From Thiotrichaceae bacterium (GTDB lineage Bacteria; Pseudomonadota; Gammaproteobacteria; Eutrophobiales; Eutrophobiaceae), in contig DUBV01000105.1 of NCBI GenBank assembly GCA_012960105.1, forward strand, positions 1-54,466: a stretch of DNA of 54,466 bases, in the 5' to 3' direction. The translations under genes and the position numbers were made by a program. Below, in pieces: positions 45,065 through 53,841 of this stretch. Position 1 is the stretch's first letter; each line of letters begins with the position of its first letter. Below the pieces are notes generated by a model. It was not told where the DNA came from, made no database searches, and was given only the letters and a program-made list of their open reading frames with translations.

Positions 45065-45231
45065 TGTATATCCGTGATATTTGAAAATGCGTGTTTTAGA
45101 GTACGTCTATTTTTATTCAGGGCAAGGCGCGACGATGCGCATGGTCGTTCCCTGCAAAGAGGAGCAACGCTGCCAGGGATGAAGATAGGCGTGCTATAAA
45201 TATGCATTTTCAAGTATCACGGGTATATACA
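45065..45231. mobile_element. Long imperfect palindrome (MITE-like) between batA and batBC
   Basis: The left end (45065 onward, TGTATATCCGTGATATTTGA) and the reverse complement of the right end (TGTATATACCCGTGATACTT) form an imperfect terminal inverted repeat. Similarity continues inward: TCTATTTTTATTC on the left against CCTATCTTCATCC on the right. The centre contains a near-palindrome around GATGCGCATGG. The whole could fold as one ~165-nt hairpin. No frame is present. It is clearly more GC-rich in the middle than its flanks. The right terminal repeat provides the last six codons and stop of batA. Confidence 0.8.
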
Positions 45232-46199
45232 CGCATTAATAATAATGTTGCCATCAAACATAGAGCTACAGCTAAAGGCCAATAATACAATGCTGTTTTT
45301 GGCCTAAATCGTTGCACGTCTTTTTCGACTGGCTCAAGTTCATCCAATAGCTGATAAATCTTTACAAACTCTTCAGTATCTCTTGCACGGAAATAACGAC
45401 CGCCAGTTTTGTCGGCAATTGCCTGTAATGTTTTTTCATCCAGATCTCGAGACGGATTAACACTATGGGAACCTATCCATGTGCGAACTATCATTTCATC
45501 GGCACCGATACCGATAGTATAAATTTTTAATCCCTCACGCGCGGCTATGTCTGCTGCCGCTAAAGGTTCTACTTCACCTGCTGTGTTGGCACCGTCAGTT
45601 AATAATACAAGTACTCGACTTTGTTCATCTTGTTCACGTAACCGTTTAACTGCCAGACCTATCGCATCACCTATCGCTGTTAATTGTCCAGCTAAACCTA
45701 TTACTGACTCATGCAGCAAAGTCTTTACTGTTATGCGGTCAAAGGTTAGCGGCGTCTGTAAATAAGCTTGTTCACCAAATAAAATCAAACCTAAACGATC
45801 ACCAATACGACGTTCAATAAATTCTCCTGCAACTATTTTAGTTGCCACTAAACGATTTACGCGTCGATTGTTTATTACAAAATCTTCTTCTTTCATACTG
45901 CCTGATAAATCAACCGCCAACATCAAATCTCGACCACTTACCGGAACTTCGACAAACTCACCCAACCATAGTGGACGCATGGCGGCAGTAACTAAACAAC
46001 ACCATGCAATAATAGCCATCCATAGAAGTTTTCGCTTTACATCGACACGATGTTCAATTGTAGATTCCGTAATAAAATCATTTATAAACGGAACACGTAG
46101 AGCTGCTTCATTAACCACTTCGACAGGTCGTAATAACAATCGGAGAATAAAAGGTAATGGTAATAAAACAGCTACCCATGGCCAATCAAAATTTATCAT
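45210..46199 (-). CDS. BatA-like VWA-domain membrane protein
   Basis: A 329-residue protein with two N-terminal hydrophobic segments, a VWA domain (about 75-280) with MIDAS DLSGSMK and the later TLDRIT-like and LLTDGANTAG parts, and a C-terminal TM (about 305-322). The start at 46199 overlaps the DUF4381 stop (ATGA). The last codons (VYTRDT) and TGA are encoded by the terminal repeat of the inserted element, so the native C-terminus was probably altered. Part of the MoxR-DUF58-DUF4381-VWA-VWA-BatD cluster. Confidence 0.88.
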   Translation of the reverse strand: MINFDWPWVAVLLPLPFILRLLLRPVEVVNEAALRVPFINDFITESTIEHRVDVKRKLLWMAIIAWCCLVTAAMRPLWLGEFVEVPVSGRDLMLAVDLSGSMKEEDFVINNRRVNRLVATKIVAGEFIERRIGDRLGLILFGEQAYLQTPLTFDRITVKTLLHESVIGLAGQLTAIGDAIGLAVKRLREQDEQSRVLVLLTDGANTAGEVEPLAAADIAAREGLKIYTIGIGADEMIVRTWIGSHSVNPSRDLDEKTLQAIADKTGGRYFRARDTEEFVKIYQLLDELEPVEKDVQRFRPKTALYYWPLAVALCLMATLLLMRVYTRDT

Positions 46200-46705
46200 G
46201 ATAATTTTTGTGGCAAAGGGTTTCTGCCTGCTGACTCTATCCAAACTGAGGTTAAAAGTAGCAATTCAGTTGCATCATAATTTGGATTAGATTGATATGG
46301 CGCTTCGATTAATACTCGCCCAGTACCATTACTGAATGATTTATCACCCTGAAGTTGGTCTAGAAATAACAACCACTTTTCTCCAGTTATCGATGCCGAT
46401 TCATCTCGTTTAAATAAACTAATACTGACACGTCGGATTAATTCAGAAATTTCTTTTACTAATTCTGACTTATCCTGATTTAATTTAAATTCATTTTCTA
46501 TACGAGTTAGTTCTTGCCTAGCAAGATACAGTGCTGATATTCGATGTTTACGACGCCGTCTAATAAAGTAAACGGTAGCGACAATTATCATCAATATTAA
46601 CGTTAATAATATCCACCAACCAGGAGCTGGCGGCCACCATAAAGACGAATCAGGTAAATGAATATCGCGTAATGGTAATTCTGCAGGGTTATCTCCTTGT
46701 ATCAT
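46196..46705 (-). CDS. DUF4381-family membrane protein
   Basis: A 169-residue protein: a short N-terminal segment with LPLRDIHLPDSSLWWPPAPG, one TM (about 30-50), a basic cluster (RRRRKHR) and a helical cytoplasmic C-terminal domain (ELIRRVSISLFKRDESASIT). This is the DUF4381 pattern of Bat/MoxR clusters. ATGA-type overlaps tie it to DUF58 upstream and batA downstream. Confidence 0.85.
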   Translation of the reverse strand: MIQGDNPAELPLRDIHLPDSSLWWPPAPGWWILLTLILMIIVATVYFIRRRRKHRISALYLARQELTRIENEFKLNQDKSELVKEISELIRRVSISLFKRDESASITGEKWLLFLDQLQGDKSFSNGTGRVLIEAPYQSNPNYDATELLLLTSVWIESAGRNPLPQKLS

Positions 46706-47643
46706 CGTGAACGCAGACCATGTTTGATTATCTGCTCCGCATTATCCTCAGTACGACAACTTAAAAAATTGGCATGGCATGAACGTGCTGTTTTTATTAA
46801 GTATTGCTGATGTGACTTAAACTTATTCGCGTGATCAGCAATGAGTTTTTTATTATTTGTATCGAATTCCAGTTCTTGTTCGCCATTTCTTATTCGATAA
46901 TTCCCCGCTGGCGGTAAAAACTCTTCTAACCAATCATAGATATGCACCATAATTAATTCATTGTGTTGGCGTAAACGAATCAAATGCGAACGTGACTCTT
47001 CATCAAAACCACGGAAATCACTTAATAAAATCACCAGACTTCCGGGTCTAGCCATACGACGTAAATTAATTAATGAATGCAACATGCCTTGTCGTTGATT
47101 TTCATGAATGTCGGTTTGTTGCCATGCAGGATGTTCAACCATATGTTTGATTAATCGTAATACTGCAGACTTACCACGTTGAGGTTTTAACTCATGATGA
47201 ATTGAATCAGAAAACACAACGCCTCCAACTCGGTCACCTTGTCGATTTGCAGTCCATGCAAATAAACTGGCAAGTTCAGCTGCCATAACAGACTTAAATT
47301 TTCCGCGTGTAGCAAAAAACATAGGTGCCCGAAAATCTACCCAGATATGAACCGGTCGTTCACGTTCTTCACAAAATAATTTGGTATGTGCTTTACCAGT
47401 ACGTGCGGTAACACGCCAATCGATATTACGAATATCATCACCCGCCTGATATAAGCGTGATTCATTATACTCCATACCTCGACCTTTAAATGCGGATTGA
47501 TAATCACCCGATTGAACGGCGCTAATCATTCCCGATTTAAGTGACAAAGTTCGACTCTTCTGACTCAAAGCAATTAATCCCGCTGTAGTAATACTGGCTG
47601 GACTATTGCCTGGACTAGAAATTGATTCAGATGTAACTGACAT
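46702..47643 (-). CDS. DUF58-domain protein
   Basis: A 313-residue protein with the DUF58 signature (GRGMEYNESRLYQAGDDIR, then NIDWRVTARTGKAHTKLFCE) and a VWA-like remainder with LVILLSDFRGF. It has no TM segment. In MoxR clusters it is thought to be the substrate or partner of the MoxR ATPase. It begins 11 bp after moxR and overlaps DUF4381 by four bases. Confidence 0.9.
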   Translation of the reverse strand: MSVTSESISSPGNSPASITTAGLIALSQKSRTLSLKSGMISAVQSGDYQSAFKGRGMEYNESRLYQAGDDIRNIDWRVTARTGKAHTKLFCEERERPVHIWVDFRAPMFFATRGKFKSVMAAELASLFAWTANRQGDRVGGVVFSDSIHHELKPQRGKSAVLRLIKHMVEHPAWQQTDIHENQRQGMLHSLINLRRMARPGSLVILLSDFRGFDEESRSHLIRLRQHNELIMVHIYDWLEEFLPPAGNYRIRNGEQELEFDTNNKKLIADHANKFKSHQQYLIKTARSCHANFLSCRTEDNAEQIIKHGLRSR

Positions 47644-47654
47644 AAAACTAATTT

Positions 47655-48617
47655 TTAGGGAACAGCTATACGTGATATTAATTCCGAAATAACACCGTCG
47701 GCGGTTACTCCTTCGGCCTCAGCTTCATAATTTAATATCAAACGATGTCGTAATACTTCATGAGCAACGGCTTGAACATCTTCAGGACCAACATAATCGC
47801 GTTGTTGTAACCACGCATGTGCTCGAGCACAACGGTCCAATGTAATACTCGCTCGTGGACTAGCACCGTATTGCAACCACTGCGAAAGATCATCACCATA
47901 AACACCGGCATTCCTCGTTGCTAATACTATTTGTAATAGATACTTTTCAATATTGTCTGCCATATGTATGGACAACACTTCATCGCGAGCAGCAAAGATA
48001 GCGTCCTGTTTTATTGGAACAACTTCTTCCGGAGCAGAAGATAGTTTTGCTTCGTTACGTGCTAACTTTAAAATATCGCGCTCTTCTTCATCACTCGGAT
48101 AGCCTATGGTTACGTGCATCAGAAATCTATCCAGTTGGGCTTCGGGCAAAGGATAGGTTCCTTCTTGCTCAATTGGATTTTGTGTTGCCATTACTAAAAA
48201 TAATTTGGGTAAGATGTAGGTTTCCTTGCCTACCGTGATTTGCCGTTCTGCCATAGCTTCTAGTAAAGCAGACTGAACCTTTGCTGGAGCACGATTGATT
48301 TCATCGGCTAATACCAGATTGTGAAATAAAGGACCTTGTTGAAATACGAAACTTCCCTCTTGCTGACGGTATATTTCTGTTCCGGTCAGATCAGCAGGCA
48401 ATAAATCTGGCGTAAATTGTATTCGATGGAAATCAGCTTCAATTCCATCTGCCAAAACCTTAATAGCCCGGGTTTTAGCCAAGCCAGGCGCACCTTCTAC
48501 CAATAAATGGCCATCAGCCAGTAAAGCTATAAGTAAACGGTTGACCAGCTTTTTCTGGCCTATAATTTGCGTTCCTATATGGGATTGCAAGCGTTGAATT
48601 TCTGAAATTGCAGACAT
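47655..48617 (-). CDS. MoxR-family AAA+ ATPase
   Basis: A 320-residue AAA ATPase: Walker A GAPGLAKT (about 41-48), Walker B LVLADEINRAPAKVQ, sensor LVMATQNPIEQEGTYPLPEAQ and arginine-rich RFLMH. MoxR proteins act as chaperones that load cofactors or assemble VWA partners. It is the first gene of the cluster, with 219 bp upstream to the divergent aldolase gene. Confidence 0.94.
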   Translation of the reverse strand: MSAISEIQRLQSHIGTQIIGQKKLVNRLLIALLADGHLLVEGAPGLAKTRAIKVLADGIEADFHRIQFTPDLLPADLTGTEIYRQQEGSFVFQQGPLFHNLVLADEINRAPAKVQSALLEAMAERQITVGKETYILPKLFLVMATQNPIEQEGTYPLPEAQLDRFLMHVTIGYPSDEEERDILKLARNEAKLSSAPEEVVPIKQDAIFAARDEVLSIHMADNIEKYLLQIVLATRNAGVYGDDLSQWLQYGASPRASITLDRCARAHAWLQQRDYVGPEDVQAVAHEVLRHRLILNYEAEAEGVTADGVISELISRIAVP

Positions 48618-48836
48618 TTGTTGTATAACTCTTATTTATTTGGTTTGAATTTTATAGACCACAGATTTTATAGAAAAATTCCATCGTTTTCATGAGGAAT
48701 TAATAAGAATGGCTAAATGTTCTCTATAAATTGTCGCTATAACGCTTGCGACATACATTGCTTCCATATAAATAACATAACATGTATTGTCACATTCAAC
48801 ACGGCCATTCCTATTATTATAAGGAGTTAATGAAGA

Positions 48837-49592
48837 ATGAAAGAAAAGCCTAACTTTGCAGATCGTTTGCGTGCTGGTGATGTCTTAATGGGAACTCTGG
48901 TCAGCTTACCCTCACCAGAAATTTGCGAAATACTCTCCCATGTCGGCTATGACTGGTTATTCATTGATGCTGAACATGGCGCATTTAATCCACAACAAGT
49001 GCAGGGCATGTTACAAGCTGCAGCTCCTACTCCTTGTGTTATCCGTGTTCCCGAAGGAGAATCAATCTGGCTTAAAAAAGCACTCGATATTGGTGCAGCT
49101 GGCGTTATCGTTCCACAAGTACATACTTCCGCCCAAGCAAAAATAATCATCCAACATTGTAAATATGCGCCTAATGGCGACAGAGGTATTGGTATCGGAC
49201 GTGCGCATAAATACGGAATTGATTTTGAACGCTATATTGAAAAAGCCAATGAAGAAACCGCCGTCATATTACAGGCAGAAAGCATTGAAGCTGTGGAACA
49301 TATTGATGACATCGTCAACCTGAAAGGCCTCGATGCAATATTGATTGGTCCTTATGACTTATCCGCAAGTTTAGGTGTCACCGGACAAATAGATCACCCT
49401 ATAGTTCAGGAAGCTATTAATACAATAACAGCAAGTTGCCAAAGAGCTAATGTCAGCATGGGATTTTTTGGTGTTAGTGCAGAAGCGGTATTACCTTATA
49501 AAGAAAATGGCTTCACGCTATTAACTGTCGGCGTTGATACAACATTCTTGATTAAGTCCGCTACGCAAACACTTTCTGACATGAATGGTTAA
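48837..49592 (+). CDS. HpcH/HpaI-family aldolase
   Basis: A 251-residue TIM-barrel class II aldolase. Recognisable are MGTLVSLPSPEICEI, WLFIDAEHGAF, VIRVPEG, the metal-binding LQAESIEAVEHID and GPYDLSASLG. Family members cleave 2-keto-3-deoxy sugar acids or 4-hydroxy-2-oxo acids with a divalent metal; the substrate is open. AAGGAG precedes the ATG. It is followed by two small genes with overlapping or near-contiguous starts. Confidence 0.9.
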   Translation: MKEKPNFADRLRAGDVLMGTLVSLPSPEICEILSHVGYDWLFIDAEHGAFNPQQVQGMLQAAAPTPCVIRVPEGESIWLKKALDIGAAGVIVPQVHTSAQAKIIIQHCKYAPNGDRGIGIGRAHKYGIDFERYIEKANEETAVILQAESIEAVEHIDDIVNLKGLDAILIGPYDLSASLGVTGQIDHPIVQEAINTITASCQRANVSMGFFGVSAEAVLPYKENGFTLLTVGVDTTFLIKSATQTLSDMNG

Positions 49593-49953
49593 GAAACCCA
49601 TAATGAGTCTTGGTACAATTAACACAATATTGAATACAGCACCTATTGTAATTCAGGGTGCAACTAGATTAATTAAGTTAATTCGTGATCAGGGTAACGA
49701 TAATAAACTCGAAGAAGAAATACCGGATACGATTGATGGTATTAAAAAAGAAATTGACCGACTACAACAACGCCTTGATGCTAACAATGAGTCTAATGTC
49801 GAACAAATAAAATTGATCGAAGAGCTAGCAAAACAAAATGAATCATTAGCCACTCAACTTAAAAATACAATTACACACTTAAATAGAATTACTTTTATAG
49901 CAATTATTGCCGTTGTTGTTTCTCTCTTTTGTTTAATCTATACGTTTAAGTAA
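49585..49953 (+). CDS. Small coiled-coil membrane protein
   Basis: A 122-residue protein: N-terminal helix, a coiled coil (about 45-95; IKKEIDRLQQRLDANNESN), and a C-terminal TM (about 100-120; FIAIIAVVVSLFCLIYTF). No family recognised. The ATG at 49585 overlaps the aldolase stop; an ATG at 49603 (MSLGT) is an alternative. It belongs to the aldolase operon. Confidence 0.65.
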   Translation: MVKKPIMSLGTINTILNTAPIVIQGATRLIKLIRDQGNDNKLEEEIPDTIDGIKKEIDRLQQRLDANNESNVEQIKLIEELAKQNESLATQLKNTITHLNRITFIAIIAVVVSLFCLIYTFK

Positions 49954-49954
49954 T

Positions 49955-50260
49955 ATGAAAAAGGTTTATAGCAGCGACAACTTCATCATGGCAGGTCATG
50001 TACATAGCCTATTAGAAGCCAATGATATCGACTGTCACTTACGGAATATGGACCTGACCGGTGCCATTGGTGAATTACCACTCAATGAATGTTGGCCTGA
50101 AGTCTGGGTTAATGATGAAGCTGATTTTACCTCAGCCGATCGCTTGATAAAAGCAGCTCTCTCTCCTGCCGAAAAAAATGAAGCATGGCAATGTCAATGT
50201 GGCGAGCCGATTGAAGGACAATTTGAAATATGCTGGTCATGCGGTAGTGAAAAACATTGA
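49955..50260 (+). CDS. DUF2007 protein with C-terminal zinc ribbon
   Basis: A 101-residue protein with the DUF2007 signal-transducing-like domain (KKVYSSDNFIMAGHVHSLLE, then EVWVNDEADF) and a C-terminal four-cysteine knuckle (CQCGEPIEGQFEICWSCG). It starts one base after the previous stop. Function unknown. A 6-bp hairpin (GAATAC-CTAT-GTATTC, 50259-50274) covers the end of the stop codon and may help termination. Confidence 0.85.
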   Translation: MKKVYSSDNFIMAGHVHSLLEANDIDCHLRNMDLTGAIGELPLNECWPEVWVNDEADFTSADRLIKAALSPAEKNEAWQCQCGEPIEGQFEICWSCGSEKH

Positions 50261-50383
50261 ATACCTATGTATTCGTTAGATCAATAATATTCGAGACAAC
50301 GGGCACAAGAGAATAAACAGATGAAAACTTACTCTTCATTGCTATTACTATGGACGACCAGAACCTCTTGAAAAATTGATTGA

Positions 50384-51250
50384 TTAATTATTGAGCATTT
50401 TATATAGAGCAATCATATCTTCTTCGCCTAAGCCAGAATCATCAGCTGTACGATAAATGGCTTCCGTTTTCTTTAATAAAGTCATACCTTCATCTGTTTT
50501 ATCTGTTGCTAAAGCAAGTCGAATATCTTTCAACATATTCTTTACAGAAAATTGAGGTTCGTAATCACGGTTACGTAGTTTTGGTTCCTTATATTCGCAT
50601 AAATAATTCCAGCCGGTATTATTTCTTAATACATTAAAGTATTGATCATCACTCAAACCATTACTTGTTGCGTAGGCATAACTTTCGCAAAGTGCTTCAA
50701 GCTGCATCGACAAATTCAAATTCATCGCTAATTTAGCAACACTTGCGGTGCCTACTTCACCCACATGAATGCGTTTCCCCGATAAGGTTGCCAACAACGG
50801 TTCCAGTTTATTAACAGTGCTCGCATCCCCTCCAAGGTACAAAGGTATTTTTCGTTCGACTGCAGCAAGCTTACTACCGCCAATTAATGCCTCAATAAAA
50901 GAAGATCCACAAGCTTCAACTCTATTTTTAAACTCAATATTATCTTCTGGTTTAACCGTCGCACATTGAACCACAATATGATTTTTAGTTAAAACAGGTT
51001 CGAGTAAATCAATAACATCGGAAACAGCACCTCCGTCACTAACAAGAATAAATAAAATATTGGCTTTAGACACAGCTTCTACTATTGATTCAATAAACCT
51101 CGGCGTACTAGTAGAGGCATTGGTTTTCACCGTTCTATTCCACGTCGCTACCAACAAACCATCTTGCTCAAGATTATTAGCAATAGCTACCCCCATAATC
51201 CCCATTCCCAGTATTACAGTTCCAAATTCATGCTTATTTAACTCAGCCAT
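50384..51250 (-). CDS. NAD(P)-dependent dehydrogenase, HIBADH/GLYR1 family
   Basis: A 288-residue protein with an N-terminal Rossmann motif (VILGMGIMGVAIA, about 11-23), the substrate motif EALIGGSKLAA (normally DAPVSGG) and a C-terminal helical domain with the lysine in KLAMNLNL. It belongs with 3-hydroxyisobutyrate dehydrogenase and glyoxylate/succinic semialdehyde reductases. GGAG is seven bases before the ATG. The substrate-recognition motif is degenerate, so the reaction is uncertain. Confidence 0.83.
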   Translation of the reverse strand: MAELNKHEFGTVILGMGIMGVAIANNLEQDGLLVATWNRTVKTNASTSTPRFIESIVEAVSKANILFILVSDGGAVSDVIDLLEPVLTKNHIVVQCATVKPEDNIEFKNRVEACGSSFIEALIGGSKLAAVERKIPLYLGGDASTVNKLEPLLATLSGKRIHVGEVGTASVAKLAMNLNLSMQLEALCESYAYATSNGLSDDQYFNVLRNNTGWNYLCEYKEPKLRNRDYEPQFSVKNMLKDIRLALATDKTDEGMTLLKKTEAIYRTADDSGLGEEDMIALYKMLNN

Positions 51251-51339
51251 ACATTACTCCGGTTATACAGTTTCTAGACCTAACGATAAGCAATCAGTAT
51301 TATGAATACTTATTCATGAATGATCGATATAAAAACTAA

Positions 51340-52770
51340 ATGAGTAGCACACAAATCGCACCCCGTTCATTGTCACAAAGCCAAGCCTTCATATTAGCAA
51401 CGACTTTGGTTCTATTGTTCTTCCTCTTGTCATTCTCTGCGCGCGTTCAAGCTAATGAAACATTGCTATACACATTCTGGGTAACAACCGGGCTTCTGAT
51501 TTTATTCTACGCCATAAGTAGTTTCGTCCAATTCCGACAAAATAAACAAGCATCTATTCTCATCATTATTGCAAAACCGCATTACGTACAAATGCTCATG
51601 CATCTTTGTATTTTTGCTTACTGGGGATGGTACTGGCCGCAAGTTTACGATCAAGCCATCCTAATCATTGGCCAATTAGTCTACGTACATATTTTTGACT
51701 TATGTTTTCGTTGGTATCAAGGCAAACCCTTTATCATCGGTTTTGGTCGGTTCCCTATTATTTTTAGCACCAATTTATTTCTCTGGTTTCAGGATGACTG
51801 GTTTTATTACCAGTTCATCATGATCACCTTTGGTATACTCGCTAAAGAATACTTCACTTGGACCAAGGATGGACGGAAAACACACATCTTTAATCCTTCT
51901 GCAATTTCATTATCTGTTGCTTCATTATTGTTAATCATTACCGGCACCACCGATATCAGTTGGGGCAGTCAGATATCAAATACATTAAATACACCGCCGC
52001 ATATTTATCTGGAAATTTTTATTCTTGGTCTAATTGTTCAATATCTATTTCACGTCACACTGGTAACGCTTGCTACTGTCATTTCACTATTAGTGCTAGG
52101 TGCAATCTATTATCAATTTACCGGCATTTACTTTTTTTATACTTCAGATATACCTATTGCCGTTTTTCTAGGATTGCATTTACTAGTAACAGACCCGGTA
52201 ACATCACCAAAAACAAATACCGGAAAACTTCTTTTCGGTTTGTTATATGGCTTGAGCGTGATGCTCTTATTTGAAATTTTAGAATACTTCGGCGCACCTA
52301 CGTTTTACGATAAATTACTCGCCATACCACTATTGAACCTAAGTATTATTTTTCTTGATCATCTCGGTAATAGAATAAATTTAGGGAAGCTATGGCCTGA
52401 ATTTTTAACATTATCGATGTATGCAAAAAAATTAAATATTGTTTTTATGGCTATCTGGATAGCACTATTTTTTAGCTGGCAAACTTTTGGACATCTTGGA
52501 AAAAATCATCCTGGCACTCAATCACAATACTGGGAAGAAGCTTGCGATGACGATCTACGTAATGCTTGTCGAAACTTACATGATTTACTTGGCAATGAAT
52601 GCAACAACAATGTTGCACTTGCCTGTGCGCGATTAGGTTCACTACATCGATTTGCTAAAGGTGTTGAACGTAATGATGTTAAAGCCTATCAATATGTTAA
52701 GCGTGCTTGCGATATTGGTTTACAAGAAGCATGTATCCATCTTCATGAATATCGACCAGATCACTATTAA
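51340..52770 (+). CDS. RnfD/NqrB-like membrane protein fused to Sel1 repeats
   Basis: A 476-residue protein with about ten membrane segments in residues 15-385, then a soluble Cys-rich tail (about 395-470) made of Sel1-like helical repeats (EEACDDDLRNACRNLHDL, ALACARLGSLHRFAKG). In the membrane part HIFNPSAISLSVASL, LGLHLLVTDPVTSPKTNTG and GKLLFGLLYGL resemble the RnfD/NqrB family; TDPVTSP is the region around the flavin-bearing threonine in RnfD. No other rnf or nqr gene is nearby. It may be an electron-transfer or flavin-linked membrane protein. Confidence 0.75.
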   Translation: MSSTQIAPRSLSQSQAFILATTLVLLFFLLSFSARVQANETLLYTFWVTTGLLILFYAISSFVQFRQNKQASILIIIAKPHYVQMLMHLCIFAYWGWYWPQVYDQAILIIGQLVYVHIFDLCFRWYQGKPFIIGFGRFPIIFSTNLFLWFQDDWFYYQFIMITFGILAKEYFTWTKDGRKTHIFNPSAISLSVASLLLIITGTTDISWGSQISNTLNTPPHIYLEIFILGLIVQYLFHVTLVTLATVISLLVLGAIYYQFTGIYFFYTSDIPIAVFLGLHLLVTDPVTSPKTNTGKLLFGLLYGLSVMLLFEILEYFGAPTFYDKLLAIPLLNLSIIFLDHLGNRINLGKLWPEFLTLSMYAKKLNIVFMAIWIALFFSWQTFGHLGKNHPGTQSQYWEEACDDDLRNACRNLHDLLGNECNNNVALACARLGSLHRFAKGVERNDVKAYQYVKRACDIGLQEACIHLHEYRPDHY

Positions 52771-52818
52771 TGTACTAATACTAGTATTAAAAATGCTTAA
52801 TATTAAATAAGAATTCCC

Positions 52819-53214
52819 ATGACAGAAATTTATGTATCTGAAGTTATGACTGAAAACGTGATCAGTTGCGCTTCCGATGTTTCATTAAATGAAGTTGTAC
52901 AAATTTTAAGTAGTAAACGATTATCCAGTTTGATAATAACTGAAAATAATACACCTATAGCCATTATAACTTAACGTGACATGGTATCTATATTGGCCGA
53001 CATGATGAATGATGTCGTCTGGGACAAAATATCTATCGATCATTTCATGACTAGCCCAACCTACACCATTCGCAGTGATGCTTCTATAGATGAAGCAGTG
53101 ATGTTTACAATAGATAAAAACATTCGACAACTACCCTTAGTAAACAATGACAACAAACTCATAGGCTTATTAACACAAACCGATATAGTCAATGGTCTAT
53201 TAAAGCCTTCCTGA
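52819..53214 (+). pseudogene. CBS-pair protein interrupted by one nonsense codon
   Basis: The frame from the ATG at 52819 to the stop at 53214 encodes two CBS domains (VSEVMTENVISCASDVSLNE and MTSPTYTIRSDASIDEAVM, with LIGLLTQTDIV at the end). It is interrupted only by TAA at 52972-52974. The motif there reads IAIIT-stop-RDMV where the family has GIITERD, so GAA to TAA is the simple explanation. An ATG at 52981 could restart the second half. Full-length CBS pairs bind adenosyl ligands and regulate partner proteins. A sequencing error is possible. Confidence 0.85.
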
Positions 53215-53281
53215 TTTTTTTATTAAATACACATCCTTGTGTACCAATTAATAAATCTGCAGGCTATCCTTATAGGGGGGA

Positions 53282-53722
53282 CTAATTCCAGCTTTGTAAC
53301 TTGATTTTCCAACTACCATCATTCTGCTTTTCCAGAACATTAGTAATGTTACCTTCAAAATTGAAGATGGTGCCGTTAGCACCTATACGCGTCGCTTCCC
53401 AAAGTGCAGTTTCGTAAGCGATATCTCCTTTAATCTCCGTATCTACATTAGAAATAGAATATTCAGTAATACCCATTTCCTTTAAACCTTTCAGATAACC
53501 TGTAATTGCAGTCGGTCCTTCAAGGATTTCACTACTAGGTGGAAACACAACTGCATTTTCGGTATATAAGCTCATTAATGCTTCTGTGTTACCCTTATCA
53601 AAGCTGCTTACCCATCTGGAATTAAGCCGTTGTAATTCGGCACTTCCCGCAGTAGTTGATGCAGCATAGCTTGAAATTAAAGACAAAAGTGATATAAAAA
53701 TCAAAGATTTAGTATATTTCAT
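53282..53722 (-). CDS. Exported NTF2-like (SnoaL/DUF4440) protein
   Basis: About 146 residues, starting at the ATG at 53722, which has AGGAG seven bases upstream. A signal peptide (to YAAST) precedes an NTF2-like domain: RWVSSFDKGNTEALMSLYTE, AVVFPPSSEILEGPTAITGY and the end DGSWKIKLQSWN. Such domains are small pockets used by enzymes or binding proteins. Divergent from a LysR regulator, which may control it. Confidence 0.83.
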   Translation of the reverse strand: MKYTKSLIFISLLSLISSYAASTTAGSAELQRLNSRWVSSFDKGNTEALMSLYTENAVVFPPSSEILEGPTAITGYLKGLKEMGITEYSISNVDTEIKGDIAYETALWEATRIGANGTIFNFEGNITNVLEKQNDGSWKIKLQSWN

Positions 53723-53841
53723 TTTAAGTACTCCTAAGTAAATGTTGCTGTTGATAAATATAGGTACGATGGCATAAACGAACAAGACGCATACAGTTCA
53801 TAGACTCATTCCAAATAGGAAATAATTAAGGTTGTGTGACA

